DNA of 64,000 nt, taken from assembly GCF_000001735.4 (NCBI RefSeq), contig NC_003070.9, positions 992,001 to 1,056,000 of the forward strand. The letters are read 5' to 3'. How positions within the stretch are numbered: position 1 is the first letter of the stretch; each line of letters opens with the position of its first letter. This document shows, piece by piece, positions 50,564 to 62,800 of this stretch. The notes under the pieces were generated by a model. That model saw only the letters and a program-made list of their open reading frames with translations. It had not been told where the DNA came from and ran no database searches. This DNA is from Arabidopsis thaliana (lineage: Eukaryota > Streptophyta > Magnoliopsida > Brassicales > Brassicaceae). Position numbers and translations under genes: made by a program.

Positions 50564-51819
50564 TCAGGCGACATAGTAGATGGAGTTAGGGAGCTTGAAG
50601 GTTCTCCTGGGAAGAGGACAGCCTGCAAAGCTACTCCATTGGTCACCCATCACTCCCCAGACTCTGTAACCAAGACTCATTAGCCATTTTCTCTTCTCTG
50701 ACTTGTATTGTTTCACTTCCTTTTGCTGATCTTCTAGCCCCCTGCATTTTTCAGTTTTCTTGTTAGAGTACACTAAAATTACTAGAGGGGTGTACAAAAT
50801 CGGTTGTGTGCTCACTTAAGAGTGAATATATGAAAACTACTCAAGGTATTAAGGAGTGGAAAAACTTGACTTTTGATTCATCTTGATTTTGAACGGTTTT
50901 AGAGAATATATGAAACAGATAGATTTTGGCTTCAATATCCGGTATAGTTGTACCTGAGCATTAGGTTGGACCAGCCATAGTAACCGGCTTGGATGAGGTT
51001 GTCGACGGTGGCAGACCTGAGATATTCTTTCCGGGAAGAGATCAAGAAGATCTTAATGCCTCTTTCTCTGATGTCGTGGTACAATTTCTTCATGTGTGGC
51101 ACTGCTGGTGCTTTCTTCTTCTGTATCCAATCCTCGAATTTCGTTGAGTTCAATTTCTCTCCTCTGTTTTTAATCCATTAGCATGAGAAAAATAAGATTA
51201 ATCCAAATTGAACCGAAATCTAAAATTCACATCTCTAATCAGAGATCCGGTCCGGTTCAGTCAGATCCAAAGTGCATTCACTTAAGTAAAAAGCTAAAAA
51301 GTAACAATATGTACAGTTACGTATACACAACACCCATCAATTCAAGTTGGTTTATCTTAAACCGGGTAAGATAGAGAATTTCATAAATTACCCGAAGAAG
51401 CCATTTTTCTTGTGGTAAGGGATGGTAGAGAGAAGCGTGTCATCGATATCAAAGATCCAAGCGTCCATGCCGTCACACTTAGACTTGCTACAGCACATGC
51501 TCCCGAAATGAAGAATGACCTCATCAACGGTTCTCGCCACGTCATCCTTGTACTGCGATGACGTCATGTAATCCTTAATGTGCGATACACACTCTTGAGG
51601 CACCACATCGAACTTTCTGATGTTGTGAACTTCCACGTTGATCCTCCAGCTTTCACAGTATCCTTTCAGGTCCGTCTTGATACCTTTAGAAACGATACCA
51701 TTTTGGCTTGACGATGAGCCGAGTCCTCTGAGTTGGTTCAAGATGTTCCAGTCACCAGCTGAGACGACTCCGACCAAGAGTGAGGCTATTGTCAGGGAAA
51801 GAAACATGGTTCGGTCCAT
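50564..51819 (-). CDS. HAD superfamily class B acid phosphatase (VSP-like)
   Basis: Three exons in transcript order (51819-51392, 51163-50954, 50741-50564) give 271 residues. A signal peptide is evident (MFLSLTIASLLVGVVSAGDW), so the protein should be secreted or vacuolar. The HAD nucleophile motif FDIDDTLLST has both Asp residues, which distinguishes it from VSP1-type relatives that lost the nucleophile. Motif II is IFLISSR and motif III includes KRKWLMSLGYR followed by GVMGDQWSS. The protein resembles plant vegetative-storage-type acid phosphatases. A longer in-frame frame begins upstream at 51909, but its extra residues lack family similarity, so I start at MDRTMF. It converges with the unknown gene across about 250 bases. 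Locus At1g04040 by memory. Confidence 0.91.
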
Positions 51820-53966
51820 GTTTGAAAGAAGAGTTTTGGATCTTGAGATTTTGATCACAAGTGTGTATGTGTTTGTGTGTAAAGAGGCTTTTATAAGTAG
51901 AAGAGTCAAACTGGCAGCCCTAACAATAAAGAAAAATAATTAATACACAAATCTGAATCAAAGTTTTTGGTGTTTCATTATTTTTTTCATAAATAAAATA
52001 ATAATTTGGTTGTAATTATACATTATAGTATTTTTAAAAATATATATAGTTGTTTACTATACATTCATGCACGATATGATCTAGCTTTCCAACATTTTAT
52101 GGGAGGCAAAATTATGAAAGTTTAACTTAATATGCGGGTGAAACTAAAAGATTTGGATAAATTAAAGATAATTAACTGCCAACTTGCCAAGAAGTATGAT
52201 TGTATGAACTTATCAAAAAAAATAAAAAAAGTATGATGGTATGAGCAATTGTTTTCCTCGATTAGTGGCGATATATTTGCCAAAGTGTATAATTACATAA
52301 TGTATGTAGAATTGTAGATGTATCATGTATTTGACTATCGGCACAAATAGTATACACATTGCAATTAACAAATGAAGTTGGAAATTAATTTTTAGGATTT
52401 GAAATGGATACATCATGAAGCAAGTTGGATGATAGTGTGAAATAATTGTAGTTCCAATAATTGATGCAATCAAAATCAAACAGCTATTTAACTTACTTTT
52501 ATTAACAGTTCAAATCAAACGATCAAACTAATTGTTTTTGTTTTTTTTCCAAATGATGTTCAAAGTAGACATTGTTATATACGTAGACTCTATCGACACC
52601 AAAAATCAAATGGGATCACAAGAACAATATTCATATATAAGAAAATAGCAGTTTCGAGTCAAAAATCTAAAGTAAATTACACCAAAAGTTCTTTTAGAAC
52701 TTGTTAGCATTATGAAATGGAAAGGACAAGATAGATAGATCTAGCTAGAGAGGAGGTGGTAAGGTTATGGTGACAAAATTGATTGAAGAGTTGGAATGGC
52801 AGCACATGGATTTTAATTTTAATAAATAAAACCGTTGAATAAATTGATTTGTTGGTTTGCTAGCTAGCAAGGCAAGGATAGATGTCGACAAAATTTAAAT
52901 ATTGTTAAATATATACACGAAAATACATATAGAAATGGTAAAAGTAAAACATGACGCTCATGAACAACTCAAACCTATTTTTAACCAAAACAAAAAAAAA
53001 ACAACTCATAACTGTTTTTAAAAATTTTCACATATATATTTTTAATCCTAAACTCTTTTTTTCTTCTATGCTGCATTTGTGAAAATTAATTTGGATCTCT
53101 TAATTGAATATAAGTAGAGTATAGATATTAAGTCATTAGAAACACTCGGTTTTCCAGCAAAGCACGTATACGACCGATCATGCACAGTTGGACTACAATT
53201 AAATGCTTATTATTTTCAACTGCCAATTCAGCTTAAAATTGAATAAGTTAAACATTTACTACAACTTTTGGCCATATTTTGTCAAAATAATCGTAAAATG
53301 TTAACGATGAGAATCTCATTTTTCCCGTTATTTTGATCTTTTAGATAATACGTGTTATACATTAGGATACCACTTTCGTAAAAGCTTACTTTCTTAAGCA
53401 AACAATTATAACATTCAAAAAGTAGAATGGTCAATTAAGTAACACCGATCATAACATGACAAGAGTTGTTTGTTTATAATTTGTTAATCACGTTTTGATT
53501 AAATTTCATACATAAATAGATTATATATATAGTGAGAGAGTTGTTCAACGGCAATTTTTTAGCTTTTTTCACTTGTTTTAGATGAACACACCATATGCAC
53601 AAAGACAATACAATCATACTTTCCATCTCCATAAACTGAGTGATAAAAGTAAGAAGTAAAAACTTGTCCATCCTAGACTCCTAGTCTTACGATCAGGGAT
53701 CCGTTGGCCCTCAACAGTGCGGAAATTTATGGTTTACTACAAAAAAGAACGTGGTTTAGAGAGATTTAGAATTAAAGATGGTCAAACTTCTAAATTAAAA
53801 CAAAAGGCACTGGACCCTCGAGCTATACAGAGTTTGATCACACAATACCCAACTTAAGCTTCTTTTTTTCCCAACCTACAAAATCTATTAACCCGGACCG
53901 GTTTGGAGAGTCCCATTCACCAAAAAACAGAGGGTCTCATCACGTCTTTTCTTCTTCACTAGCCTC
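51820..53966. other. AT-rich spacer between the acid phosphatase and SUVR1
   Basis: Acid phosphatase promoter and leader occupy the first part. The remaining ~1.9 kb is strongly AT-rich with no coding or structured-RNA signal that I can defend. An imperfect short duplication, AAGTATGATTGTATGA and AAGTATGATGGTATGA, occurs at about 52192 and 52230. The final ~200 bases belong to the SUVR1 3' UTR. Confidence 0.45.
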
Positions 53967-56900
53967 TCATGCTTTGTTCAAAATCTGCATGGTCTCTGGA
54001 ACATAACAAAGGTAAAAAAAATTCAGTCAGTGAGATGCAGGATTGATATTACTCAGTCCCATGTAACAGAATCAACAAACTCTGATGATATTACTCACTC
54101 GTTGATCGCTTCTTGTTCCTGCAGAATCTGCTACCACACAGACAATCAAAGGGTTTCATTAGAGAGTCATTATCGTTGAAGTCAATGCCATAATCCTGAG
54201 AATGTGAAAGGGTTACATCAGATCAATGTATATCAAGATATCAGTAAGCATTAGGAATATACAATCATTTTCATCGGTATAGAAACTTCTCAGCCTAATA
54301 TAAAATGGATATGCGAAATTATACACACCCATGCGAGTTCCTCCATTGCCTCGATGTCTCTTGTTGTGAAGAATGCAAGCTGGAAAAGATTACAGTTTAA
54401 ACAATTTCCCCAAAACAGAAGAAACATATGAGCAAAAGATTATATATGAGACCGTCATTGTATCATTACATGATAATAATGCTGATCCGGAGTCTCGACT
54501 TGAACTGGAATCTCGATCAAGTTTGCATCAAGACATCTACATACATCAAAGGACAGAAAGAAACATCAGTTTAAAATAGAGAGAAACACCATTGGTGTTC
54601 TGAGTTTTAGGGGAAGCCATTACCTGTGGTTAAGGAACCTTGAGATATTTCCATAAAACATCCCATCAAGACACAGAGCTTTGTCACCCTCTAACCTTTC
54701 TTCAGAACCCCAATGTGCATCCAATATCACAGGCAAAGTGGGTTTATCTTCAAAGCTACGTTGGTATAACTCCGGAATTGTCAATATCTCTCCAATGTAC
54801 TCACAAATAAATGCCCCTTTAGGCAGTTTCTCTAAAGTCCTAAGTCCCCAGCCTTTCCCATTTGGCGTGAAAAACACCTGATATTAAGAAAAAAAGATGA
54901 CTGATCAAAAATGGAAACTAATTGATTTATATAACAAGATGAAAGAAAAACACGTAAAAGATTGTTAGTTAAGGTGAATGTTTTACCTGTAATTTGTTGT
55001 GCATTCCTCTTTGCACCACTCGGTTACCGCATCTCTTAGTGCAACCACATTTGAACCAACACTCTTTAATGGCTCCCCTCTTTAGATGCCCTTTACATGG
55101 TTCCAAAATCTCAACCTTTTTAGCTCTCTCCAATGGGCACTCTTCACAGAATCGCAGCACCTGTTTCCGTTGATCACGAGCCTCAGAGATCCGAGCTTCC
55201 AAGAATTCTTCTTTGAGTAACCCATCTAATGTGTACGCAAACCCGTTATCAACACCAATTGCACAATTGCACGACATTTCTGAAGCCAGGCAGTCTTCGA
55301 TACAAGAAGTGGAGCAGCTTTGCTCATCAGAGAAACTTGAGAGCGAGAATATCACTGGAGCATCTTGAAACACAAAGCTGTGAGGCATGTAACGGAAACG
55401 GGAAGGAACCTTCTCGTTGATCTCATTCACCCATGGAATCTCAACGTTTTCTTCACCAGCCGTAATGTCCTTCATGTTGCTAATTGCTTTCCAGCCATCT
55501 CCCGAGATCTCGCATTCAGGAACAACCACCAACGGCATCGAAATGCCAACTGCACCACTTTCATCACCCGCCTTACTCATGTCACATACGGTTTCTGTTT
55601 CAAGCAACTGGCTGGTTGAATTCTTTGCCAAGTCTATGTAACAGCTACACATGTCCTTCATGAACCCAAGGACCGAAAACTCGGGGTGAACAATTTTGTA
55701 CGACTTGAGGCACTTCTCCTCCATTGCTCTCCGAAGATCCTCCATAGAAGGCAAATGCAAATTCGTTGTTTCTCCAGTTGCAGGCGCGAAACTTAGACAA
55801 ATCTTTGCCTCACCAGAAGTCGAAGAAGCTAATTCAACTGAAGCAGCAGCAACCTTATGCTCACTTGATTCCCCAATAGCTGAAGAAGGAGACACATCCA
55901 TGGCAGTAGTATCATTGAGAATATCTTTGGTTTCCCAATCCCATTCTTGCACATGTATATTTGATTTCCCCATCTCAAGCATGGGAGCTGAACAGTTTCC
56001 TGTATCTAAATAATGAAAAGAAGTGTCAGAAGGAAACATCACAAAAGACAGATCAGGTTAAAATGCAAAGGTTTCAACATCTCATCACAACCACATAAAA
56101 AGCAATAAAAGAAAGATTACTAAGTTTTATCTTGAGTTCATGTAACAATACCTGAAATCACAGGCTTATGATCGATATTGGGTTCATCATTGAGGATAAC
56201 AAGTGCACTGGCTTCAGAAACCTTCGTTTCCATAGGATGAGCTGGCAATAGAACCATTGGTGGTACTTCTTCGGGCTCCATTGACAAGCGACTGCTGGAG
56301 CTAGGACTTGCATTGTTATAAACAGTCATTGCCAACCCTCGTTCACCATTTCTGCGTACGTACCTCTTTAACGGAGGTAATTCAGTCACACCATCATCTT
56401 CATCTTCCTCTTCAGGCTGTGTCTGTTTCACCGAAAACAAAATAAACACAGGCTATATAATATGACCAAGAAACCCGAAAAACAGATACTAAACATACCT
56501 TGAGATCCTCGTTGTTATAGGAAGATGAAGATGAAGATGAAGATGAAGCTCTTCCACGTCTACTGCGCAACCTCCTTTTCAATGGAAATTCATCTTCATC
56601 CATATCGTCCTCTTCATCTTGTACCAAAGGCTGAGTTTGGTTTAACCAAAAAAAAAAACAAGTTAATGTTTCATGATGATAACAAATTCTAAAACAACAA
56701 AGATATTTAGGTCGTATACCTCAGGAGCTTTCCTCCTTCCCCTGCTCGTTGCTACACTCTAAAGAAACAAAAAAAGATCATCAAAACCTTGAGAAGAAAC
56801 AACATCAAAAAACACCAGAAAATTGTCATCAAATTAAAGAAAGTTAACTTACTCTGGACTTCTTTTCCTCTTCCTTCTTCTTCTTTTCCTCTTCCTTCTT

Positions 56901-57196
56901 ATTTTTTTCAGTGGACTACCATATGACATATCAAAGAAAGAGAACTGACTAAGTGAGAATATGTAAACAATCAAATAAAGAAAATAAAAAGTGATTAAGC
57001 AGAAAAAACAGACCTGGGCATCAGCCTCGTCGAAGATTGCATCAAGAAGGACCTTATAAGCATCCTCTTCAATGAAATCCCAGTTATTCTCATAGGTCTT
57101 GAGAAGTTTCCTGAGAAAGGCCCTTGTTTTCGTCTCTGATATTCCTAAAAGCTTCATCGCGTCACAGGCTTTCTTAATCCTAAGATTCGGTGCCAT
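53967..57196 (-). CDS. SUVR1: SUVR1, WIYLD and SET domain histone-methyltransferase-like protein
   Basis: Eleven exons in transcript order are 57196-57014, 56915-56853, 56758-56720, 56630-56499, 56422-56152, 56005-54987, 54877-54624, 54536-54470, 54379-54329, 54195-54099 and 53995-53967, giving 734 residues. The N-terminal WIYLD domain (NLRIKKACDAMKLLG to VLLDAIFDE) is known in SUVR1/2/4 to bind ubiquitin. A low-complexity K/E and Ser-run region follows. The pre-SET Cys-rich domain (CSTSCIEDCLASEMSCNC, FCEECPLERAK, ECWFKCGCTKRCGNR) precedes the SET domain (GKGWGLRTLEKLPKGAFICEYIGEI, ISRFLNHRCLDANLI, LAWDYGIDFND) and post-SET Cys (CLCGSRFCRNKK). The expected NHSCxPN reads NHRCLDAN, as I recall for its relatives. 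SUVR proteins act in transposon silencing and RNA-directed DNA methylation. Locus At1g04050. Confidence 0.93.
56521..56548. repeat. GATGAA hexanucleotide repeat encoding a Ser run in SUVR1
   Basis: AGATGA/GATGAA units repeat about four times on the plus strand, reading TCTTCA on the coding strand and giving a run of nine serines. A coding microsatellite; its length may vary between accessions. Confidence 0.9.
56861..56900. repeat. 21-bp periodic repeat in SUVR1 exon 2
   Basis: The 19-bp word TCTTTTCCTCTTCCTTCTT occurs at 56861-56879 and again at 56882-56900, a 21-bp (seven-codon) period. In the protein it gives KKEEEKKKKEEEKK. It preserves the reading frame and lengthens a charged linker between the WIYLD domain and the rest of SUVR1. 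Confidence 0.9.
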
Positions 57197-58831
57197 TTTC
57201 AACAAGTTTCTGCAATAACAAAGCTGAATCACTCACCAACCTCAAAAAACTTCAGAAATAAACATAGCAAAGTAACAAAAGTGGAAACTTTCATCTTCCT
57301 GCCCCACCAATAAGAGCGAAACCAGAGAAGAGAGTAAAAGAGTTAGATGTGTAACGAAACTAATGTGACTAAGACCCTGAATTTTGAGATGAAAGCAAAC
57401 AAAAAAACAAATGTAGGAAGAGCCATTACCAAATACTTATTACCCACCAAAAAAATTGGAACTTTTTCTGTTTTTTTTTTTTTTTTTTTGGAAAACCGAA
57501 GGGACAACAAAGTACCAAAACCCTAAAACGTTTCAATTTTCCAGAATAAAAAAAACGAGTAGAGGTCTCGAAACGGAAAAGATTGAAGCTTTAGCAGAAA
57601 AAATGAGAAGAACTTACAAGCAAAAGAACCAACTCTGAAACTGATTTAGGGTTTTAAGAGGGTGAGACTCTGTAGTGAGAGAACCGGATTTTCGACTTTC
57701 CTCAGAGAAGAGAATGTAGTGAAAAACTGATGGTAGATTTGCTTATGCAAAGCGTATTTTTGATCAATGTATCTCTCTGTCCAAAGAAAGACGACAATTT
57801 GAAACTTTAAAAGACGAAGTGAGGAAAGAAAAGTGTATACTCTCCACGAAGGAGAGTCTTCAAAGATTTGAGAAACGCAGCGTTTGGGAGTCGTCATTGA
57901 CTTTTTCTGTATGAGGCGAATAAGACAAACTAAAAGTGAACCTTTCTTTCTCTCTATGCAGTGTCAGTATGATTGACTGATTTTACTCCTTCGAGTTGAC
58001 TGGTTTAACTCCTTTAAATCATATGGGCTTCATCAAGTATGGGACGGCCCACAACATATGTTTTTTCTTTTAAGCGATTGGGTCCAGGACAGACAACGTT
58101 TTGTTCTACTACAATTGAATAACCCAGGGAATTCAAGTATGATTTCAGTTTTTGGTTTAAAGTAGAATTTTGTATAGTTCTTTTGGTTCAAGTGTGAAGG
58201 CGATAGGGGAAGAATAAAATCAAGAGATTCAGTAATCAGCAAGTCAGCTAAACCAAAACCCTTCATGCAAACAGAGTCAAAATACACATTGAAAACTGAA
58301 AAAGTGGGAGTCAAAGGTTTTGTCACGAAAAGAGCAGTGATGCTAACAAGATATTTGCTGAACAAAAGAAGCATCATCAAGGTTTAGGCAGTCTATTTAC
58401 AGGCCTTGCCATGTAAAGGAGTGATGATCAAATCAAAATTTGAACTAAATGGCATAAATGTTGACGAGAAATTAAGACAAGTGTAAACAGCTAAGTTTAC
58501 CAAAGATCCTTACCTATATTCTTAACCAGATTGCCAAATAAAATTTCGAAGATTGATGCTCCACTCAAAGTGAGTCACAGCTATGAGATTAAAAGAATAA
58601 TCACTTGTACGGAGAAAATCTCAGCCCACATCATAAATTGCCAAATAAATTAGAAGAAGATTGCTCAAACACAATCTTCAAAATAGCCAATTGAAATTCA
58701 TCAAATCCCTTATGAGTAAACCTAATCTTACACAAGGAAGGAAACTAACAGCTTCTAATCGAGTAGCAGAAACAAGCATGATAATATCAAATTTATGATA
58801 TGATCGACGGATTAGGGTTTCTAAAGTTACT
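57197..58831. other. SUVR1 leader and promoter, TOM9 3' region
   Basis: The SUVR1 leader probably extends to about 57650, possibly with an intron around 57230-57620. A poly-T run (about 20) lies at 57469-57489. The middle, 57900-58400, holds a 115-codon minus-strand open frame (58033-58380) with no recognisable domain, which I do not call a gene. The last part is the 3' UTR of TOM9. No RNA gene or transposon is evident. Confidence 0.45.
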
Positions 58832-59116
58832 TTAGAGCATCGCACCGACCGGTGGGGTTCCGAGAAGACTCGCCTGCTCAAAATCTATCTCGCCTAATCG
58901 ATGATCTTGCTCCAACTCTAAGATCAAAGGCACGGCAAGGATGAGAAACGTCGTACCGGCGATCCACGCCGCCTTCCCGGTGCTCTTTAACAGCTTCTTC
59001 GACACGTAGACGGCATCGCAAGCGGCGCGTCTTCCCTGAGAAACGATATCGTAGTTTGAAATCTTCGCCAAGATGCTCGAATCGCCTTTGCCGGCTCCGA
59101 TTTTCTTAGGCGCCAT
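58832..59116 (-). CDS. TOM9-1: Mitochondrial outer-membrane import subunit TOM9 (plant TOM22)
   Basis: Intronless, 94 residues: MAPKKIGAGKGDSS to GTPPVGAML. A short cytosolic N-terminus precedes a basic helix (VSQGRRAACDAVYVSKKLLK). One membrane segment, AAWIAGTTFLILAVPLILEL, contains the conserved Pro of the TOM22 transmembrane helix. A short acidic intermembrane-space tail follows (EQDHRLGEIDFEQ). Plant TOM9 is a truncated TOM22 that lacks the large acidic cytosolic receptor domain of fungi and animals, and its length fits exactly. It organises the TOM complex for preprotein import. This gene corresponds to what I recall as TOM22-I (At1g04070). It is head to head with PRP39. Confidence 0.94.
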   Translation of the reverse strand: MAPKKIGAGKGDSSILAKISNYDIVSQGRRAACDAVYVSKKLLKSTGKAAWIAGTTFLILAVPLILELEQDHRLGEIDFEQASLLGTPPVGAML

Positions 59117-59802
59117 TGATTGAATGAAATCGAGAGAGATTGAAAAAGTTCAGACTAGAGACGACGACGAGGGTTTCACTTTGAAAAATAAAATTGAAAG
59201 GGGATCCTCGGCTTTAATAATGTACGGGTCAGTAGGCCCATTAAGAAATCTAATGACCCATTTACTTAACGGGCCAGATTGAGTTCCAGTGTGCGCCGAC
59301 CAACACGATACGCGTCGCCTTTCGTTTTGGTTCGTCGTCTCTAACCCTATACCCCCCTCTCTTCGTGTGTAAACGAAACACACCAAAATCAAAAGCTGAG
59401 AGCTCTCTTACATTGAAGCTACTTTCGAAGATAGCATTCACTGATTGGTAAAGAGTTCTAGAAGCGACGAGCATCTTCTTTAGTTCCCGAGGTACATATC
59501 CTTTTCTCGTCTCTACGAATTGGGAACAAAACTAGGGTTTTACATTAGCTCATTTTTGTCGGGTTTCTGCTTTTGTTTCGGTTGTGGTTTAGATTTTTGT
59601 CCTATTGTAGAAACTTCGTATCATGCTTTCCTGGTTGTGATTCATAGGAAGATAGAGTGAATTTTGCTTTACGCTAATCTTATTTGCTTGCATTTAATGA
59701 AATCCTTCGATGAGTTTAGTATCAGTCTTCTGTGTCTTTAAACTGATTCTGTTCTTATGTGAATGTAGTTTTCTGCGTTTGAGAAGTCTGTTCTAGAAAG
59801 TA
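59117..59802. promoter_or_regulatory. Divergent TOM9/PRP39 promoter
   Basis: A 686-bp spacer shared by two housekeeping genes. GGCCCA (59235-59240) and GGGCC (59271-59275) are site II-type words found in promoters of mitochondrial and ribosomal protein genes. The PRP39 leader from about 59400 appears to contain an intron: a donor such as GAG|GTACAT near 59489 and an acceptor near TGAATGTAG at 59768 are plausible, with AAACTAGGGTTTTAC at 59528-59542 inside. Confidence 0.55.
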
Positions 59803-62800
59803 ATGGGTGACAGCGAGGCCATGGTTTCCGAGGGTTATACTTCTGCTCCATATGGAGACTATAATGCTTCTGCTGCTACTGTGGAATCGACCGGGCAAGA
59901 GACTGCACCAATTGTTGATGCATCACACTCGGTCAACAATGATTCTTTGGTCAATGGTACTGCGCCAGTTGAGAACGGAAGTGCAACAGATAATGTGGCT
60001 GTGACTGCTCCAGCAGCGGAGCATGGAGACAATACTGGTAATTTCTTCTTCTTTTTGAAAGCTTGTATGAGCACATATTGATTCTAAGAGGCGTCACTAG
60101 AACCTGATCTTAACTTCGATGATGATAATCCTTTACTTATTCCTTCTCTCTTGTTACAGGCTCTACACTCTCAACGGAAGAGGAGCGCTTGTGGAATATT
60201 GTAAGGGCAAATTCTTTAGAGTTTAATGCTTGGACTGCCTTGATTGATGAGACGGAGAGGATAGCGCAGGTATGTGTGGAGTTACATAATGAATCTTATT
60301 TTTCCGGTTTTCCCTATGTACTCTGCTCTGAGTCCTCTGACCTTCGTGGTGACGTAAATGTTTGTCATCTGGATTATGTTTCCAAAACTTGTTTGCTATT
60401 TGAATCTTAAGAATGAGTATTCCGTTTTTATTTGTACACCATAAGTCGCTGTCATCTTTCGGTATATTTTTTCTAACTTTTACTGTCAGCTACTTGATTA
60501 ATTTGCTCTAGATTGTTAATGTTTTCCTTGCTGCCCTGATTACAGGACAATATAGCAAAAATCCGGAAGGTCTATGATGCTTTCTTAGCTGAATTTCCTC
60601 TGTGTTATGGCTATTGGAAAAAGTTTGCCGATCATGAGGCTCGGGTGGGGGCAATGGACAAAGTCGTGGAGGTTTATGAAAGAGCAGTGCTGGGAGTGAC
60701 ATATTCAGTGGATATCTGGTTGCATTATTGCACTTTTGCCATCAATACATATGGAGATCCAGAAACGATCAGAAGGTAATGAATGCTTATTCTTCTATTT
60801 GTATGTGTATTAACAACTTGGTGATTTTCCAATTACCTAGACAAAATGGTTTTACCATCTAACCCTTTTTTTAGATTGCTACAGCAAGTCCTCTCGTTTG
60901 TGGCGGAAAGATCTGATGGAATTAATTTTAAAATACTTCGTTTTTCTATGTTCGACACACTAGCTTTTAGCCTCCTTCCATTGCTATCTGATATCTTTAT
61001 CTAAAACTGTTCCCTTTTTTGGTGCTCGTTACTTCTCTGGTTTAAAAATTTTGATGTTAAAATATATCTGTTTTAACTGTCACCCTCCCCCGAAGTTCAA
61101 AATGCTGCTGGAAAGATGTCAACCAGTTTTGGGCTTAGGTAGCCCTTGACTGCTCGATTTTGGCCATAGTATGCTTTTACTAGGAAGGTAAATGCAGTGT
61201 TTGGCAGTATCATGCATTCAAAGAGTGAATCCTTTTCTCCATAGAACTCGTGTTTGTCTCTATTGATTGGATATGTCTGTTTCTTTCAGCTCATATGACA
61301 TTCTTTTTACTATAATGCTGTTGCAGGCTTTTTGAACGAGCTTTGGTTTACGTTGGAACTGATTTTCTTTCCTCTCCGTTGTGGGACAAATACATTGAGT
61401 ATGAGTACATGCAGCAGGACTGGAGCCGAGTTGCCTTGATTTACACCAGAATATTGGAGAATCCAATTCAAAATCTGGATAGATATTTCAGCAGGTAATT
61501 TTTACTGATTGCATTAATCATTATTGTCTGTGCTGAATTGGATAGAGTCTATTTATGTGGATTGTCATGGTTATGGAGAGAAAACATCATTTGATGCACT
61601 ATGTTGATTTAGCACTTAATCGAGTTCAGCTATCTGGCAGGTGTGCTGTATCATACATTTGATATATGCTTAATCTAATTTTATATTTCATCTGTCATAG
61701 CGAGGGTTTTTATGTTTTGCTCATAATCTTTAGTTTCTTTCTGATGTGTATGTTGCTTCGTTTTTGGTATTTTTTCTGTTGTTGATAAGTTCTTGTCTTG
61801 CTATAGTTTTAAGGAGCTAGCTGAAACACGGCCTCTGTCGGAACTAAGGAGTGCTGAGGAATCCGCAGCTGCTGCTGTTGCTGTTGCTGGTGATGCTTCT
61901 GAAAGTGCAGCATCTGAGTCCGGTGAAAAGGCAGATGAAGGACGATCTCAAGTTGATGGTTCCACCGAACAATCCCCTAAATTGGAAAGTGCTAGTTCAA
62001 CTGAACCTGAGGAGTTGAAGAAGTATGTAGGCATCAGGGAAGCCATGTACATAAAATCGAAAGAGTTTGAATCTAAAATCATTGGTTATGAAATGGCTAT
62101 AAGGAGGCCCTATTTCCATGTGCGTCCTCTGAATGTCGCAGAACTGGAGAATTGGCACAACTATCTGGATTTCATTGAGAGGGATGGAGACTTCAATAAG
62201 GTACTGGGGTTTAACTCTCTTATACGTGAACGTACAAGTGTTTTGTAGATTAAGTTGTACCTCTGTCATATTATTGACCTACAGTTAAGTAGTATCTGGT
62301 GCATCATATGCTTGATTGGGTTTCCATTGGATCAAGCAACTTTTAAATGGGAAATAACTGAGACCAAAGCATGTGCCTCGATTTGGTAACTTTAAGGCTA
62401 AGTATTTCGAACTCTCAATTTGTCAATGGATATTTTAGGCACATGAATTATCCTGTTGTTGAAGTTCCAATGTTATTAATGCAGGTGTCTTCCTAACATT
62501 CTGTCTGTCAGGCAAGGAGGGTCCCTCTGTATGTGAGGGCCCCTCTGTTGGACTTGTAGAGTATTTCTTGTGGATTTCTCCTTTTGTGTTTTCTATGTTT
62601 ACATGGTTTTTTTCCGTAGTCATCATCATATATGTTTTACATTCGATTGTCTTTTCCAATAGGTGGTCAAGCTGTATGAAAGATGTGTGGTTACCTGTGC
62701 AAATTACCCAGAATACTGGATTCGTTATGTGACAAACATGGAAGCAAGTGGAAGTGCGGACCTTGCAGAAAATGCCCTTGCTCGAGCAACTCAAGTCTTT

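Noticed and set aside
51820-51909. Upstream in-frame extension of the acid phosphatase
   Set aside because: The extension would precede and spoil the clear signal peptide starting at MDRTMF, and its residues have no family similarity.
58033-58380. 115-codon minus-strand ORF between SUVR1 and TOM9
   Set aside because: No recognisable domain and no promoter-like context; probably chance in a 3' region. Transcript data could change this.
58421-58500. GTGATGATC resembling a C box in the TOM9 3' region
   Set aside because: No CTGA D box at a suitable distance and no terminal stem.
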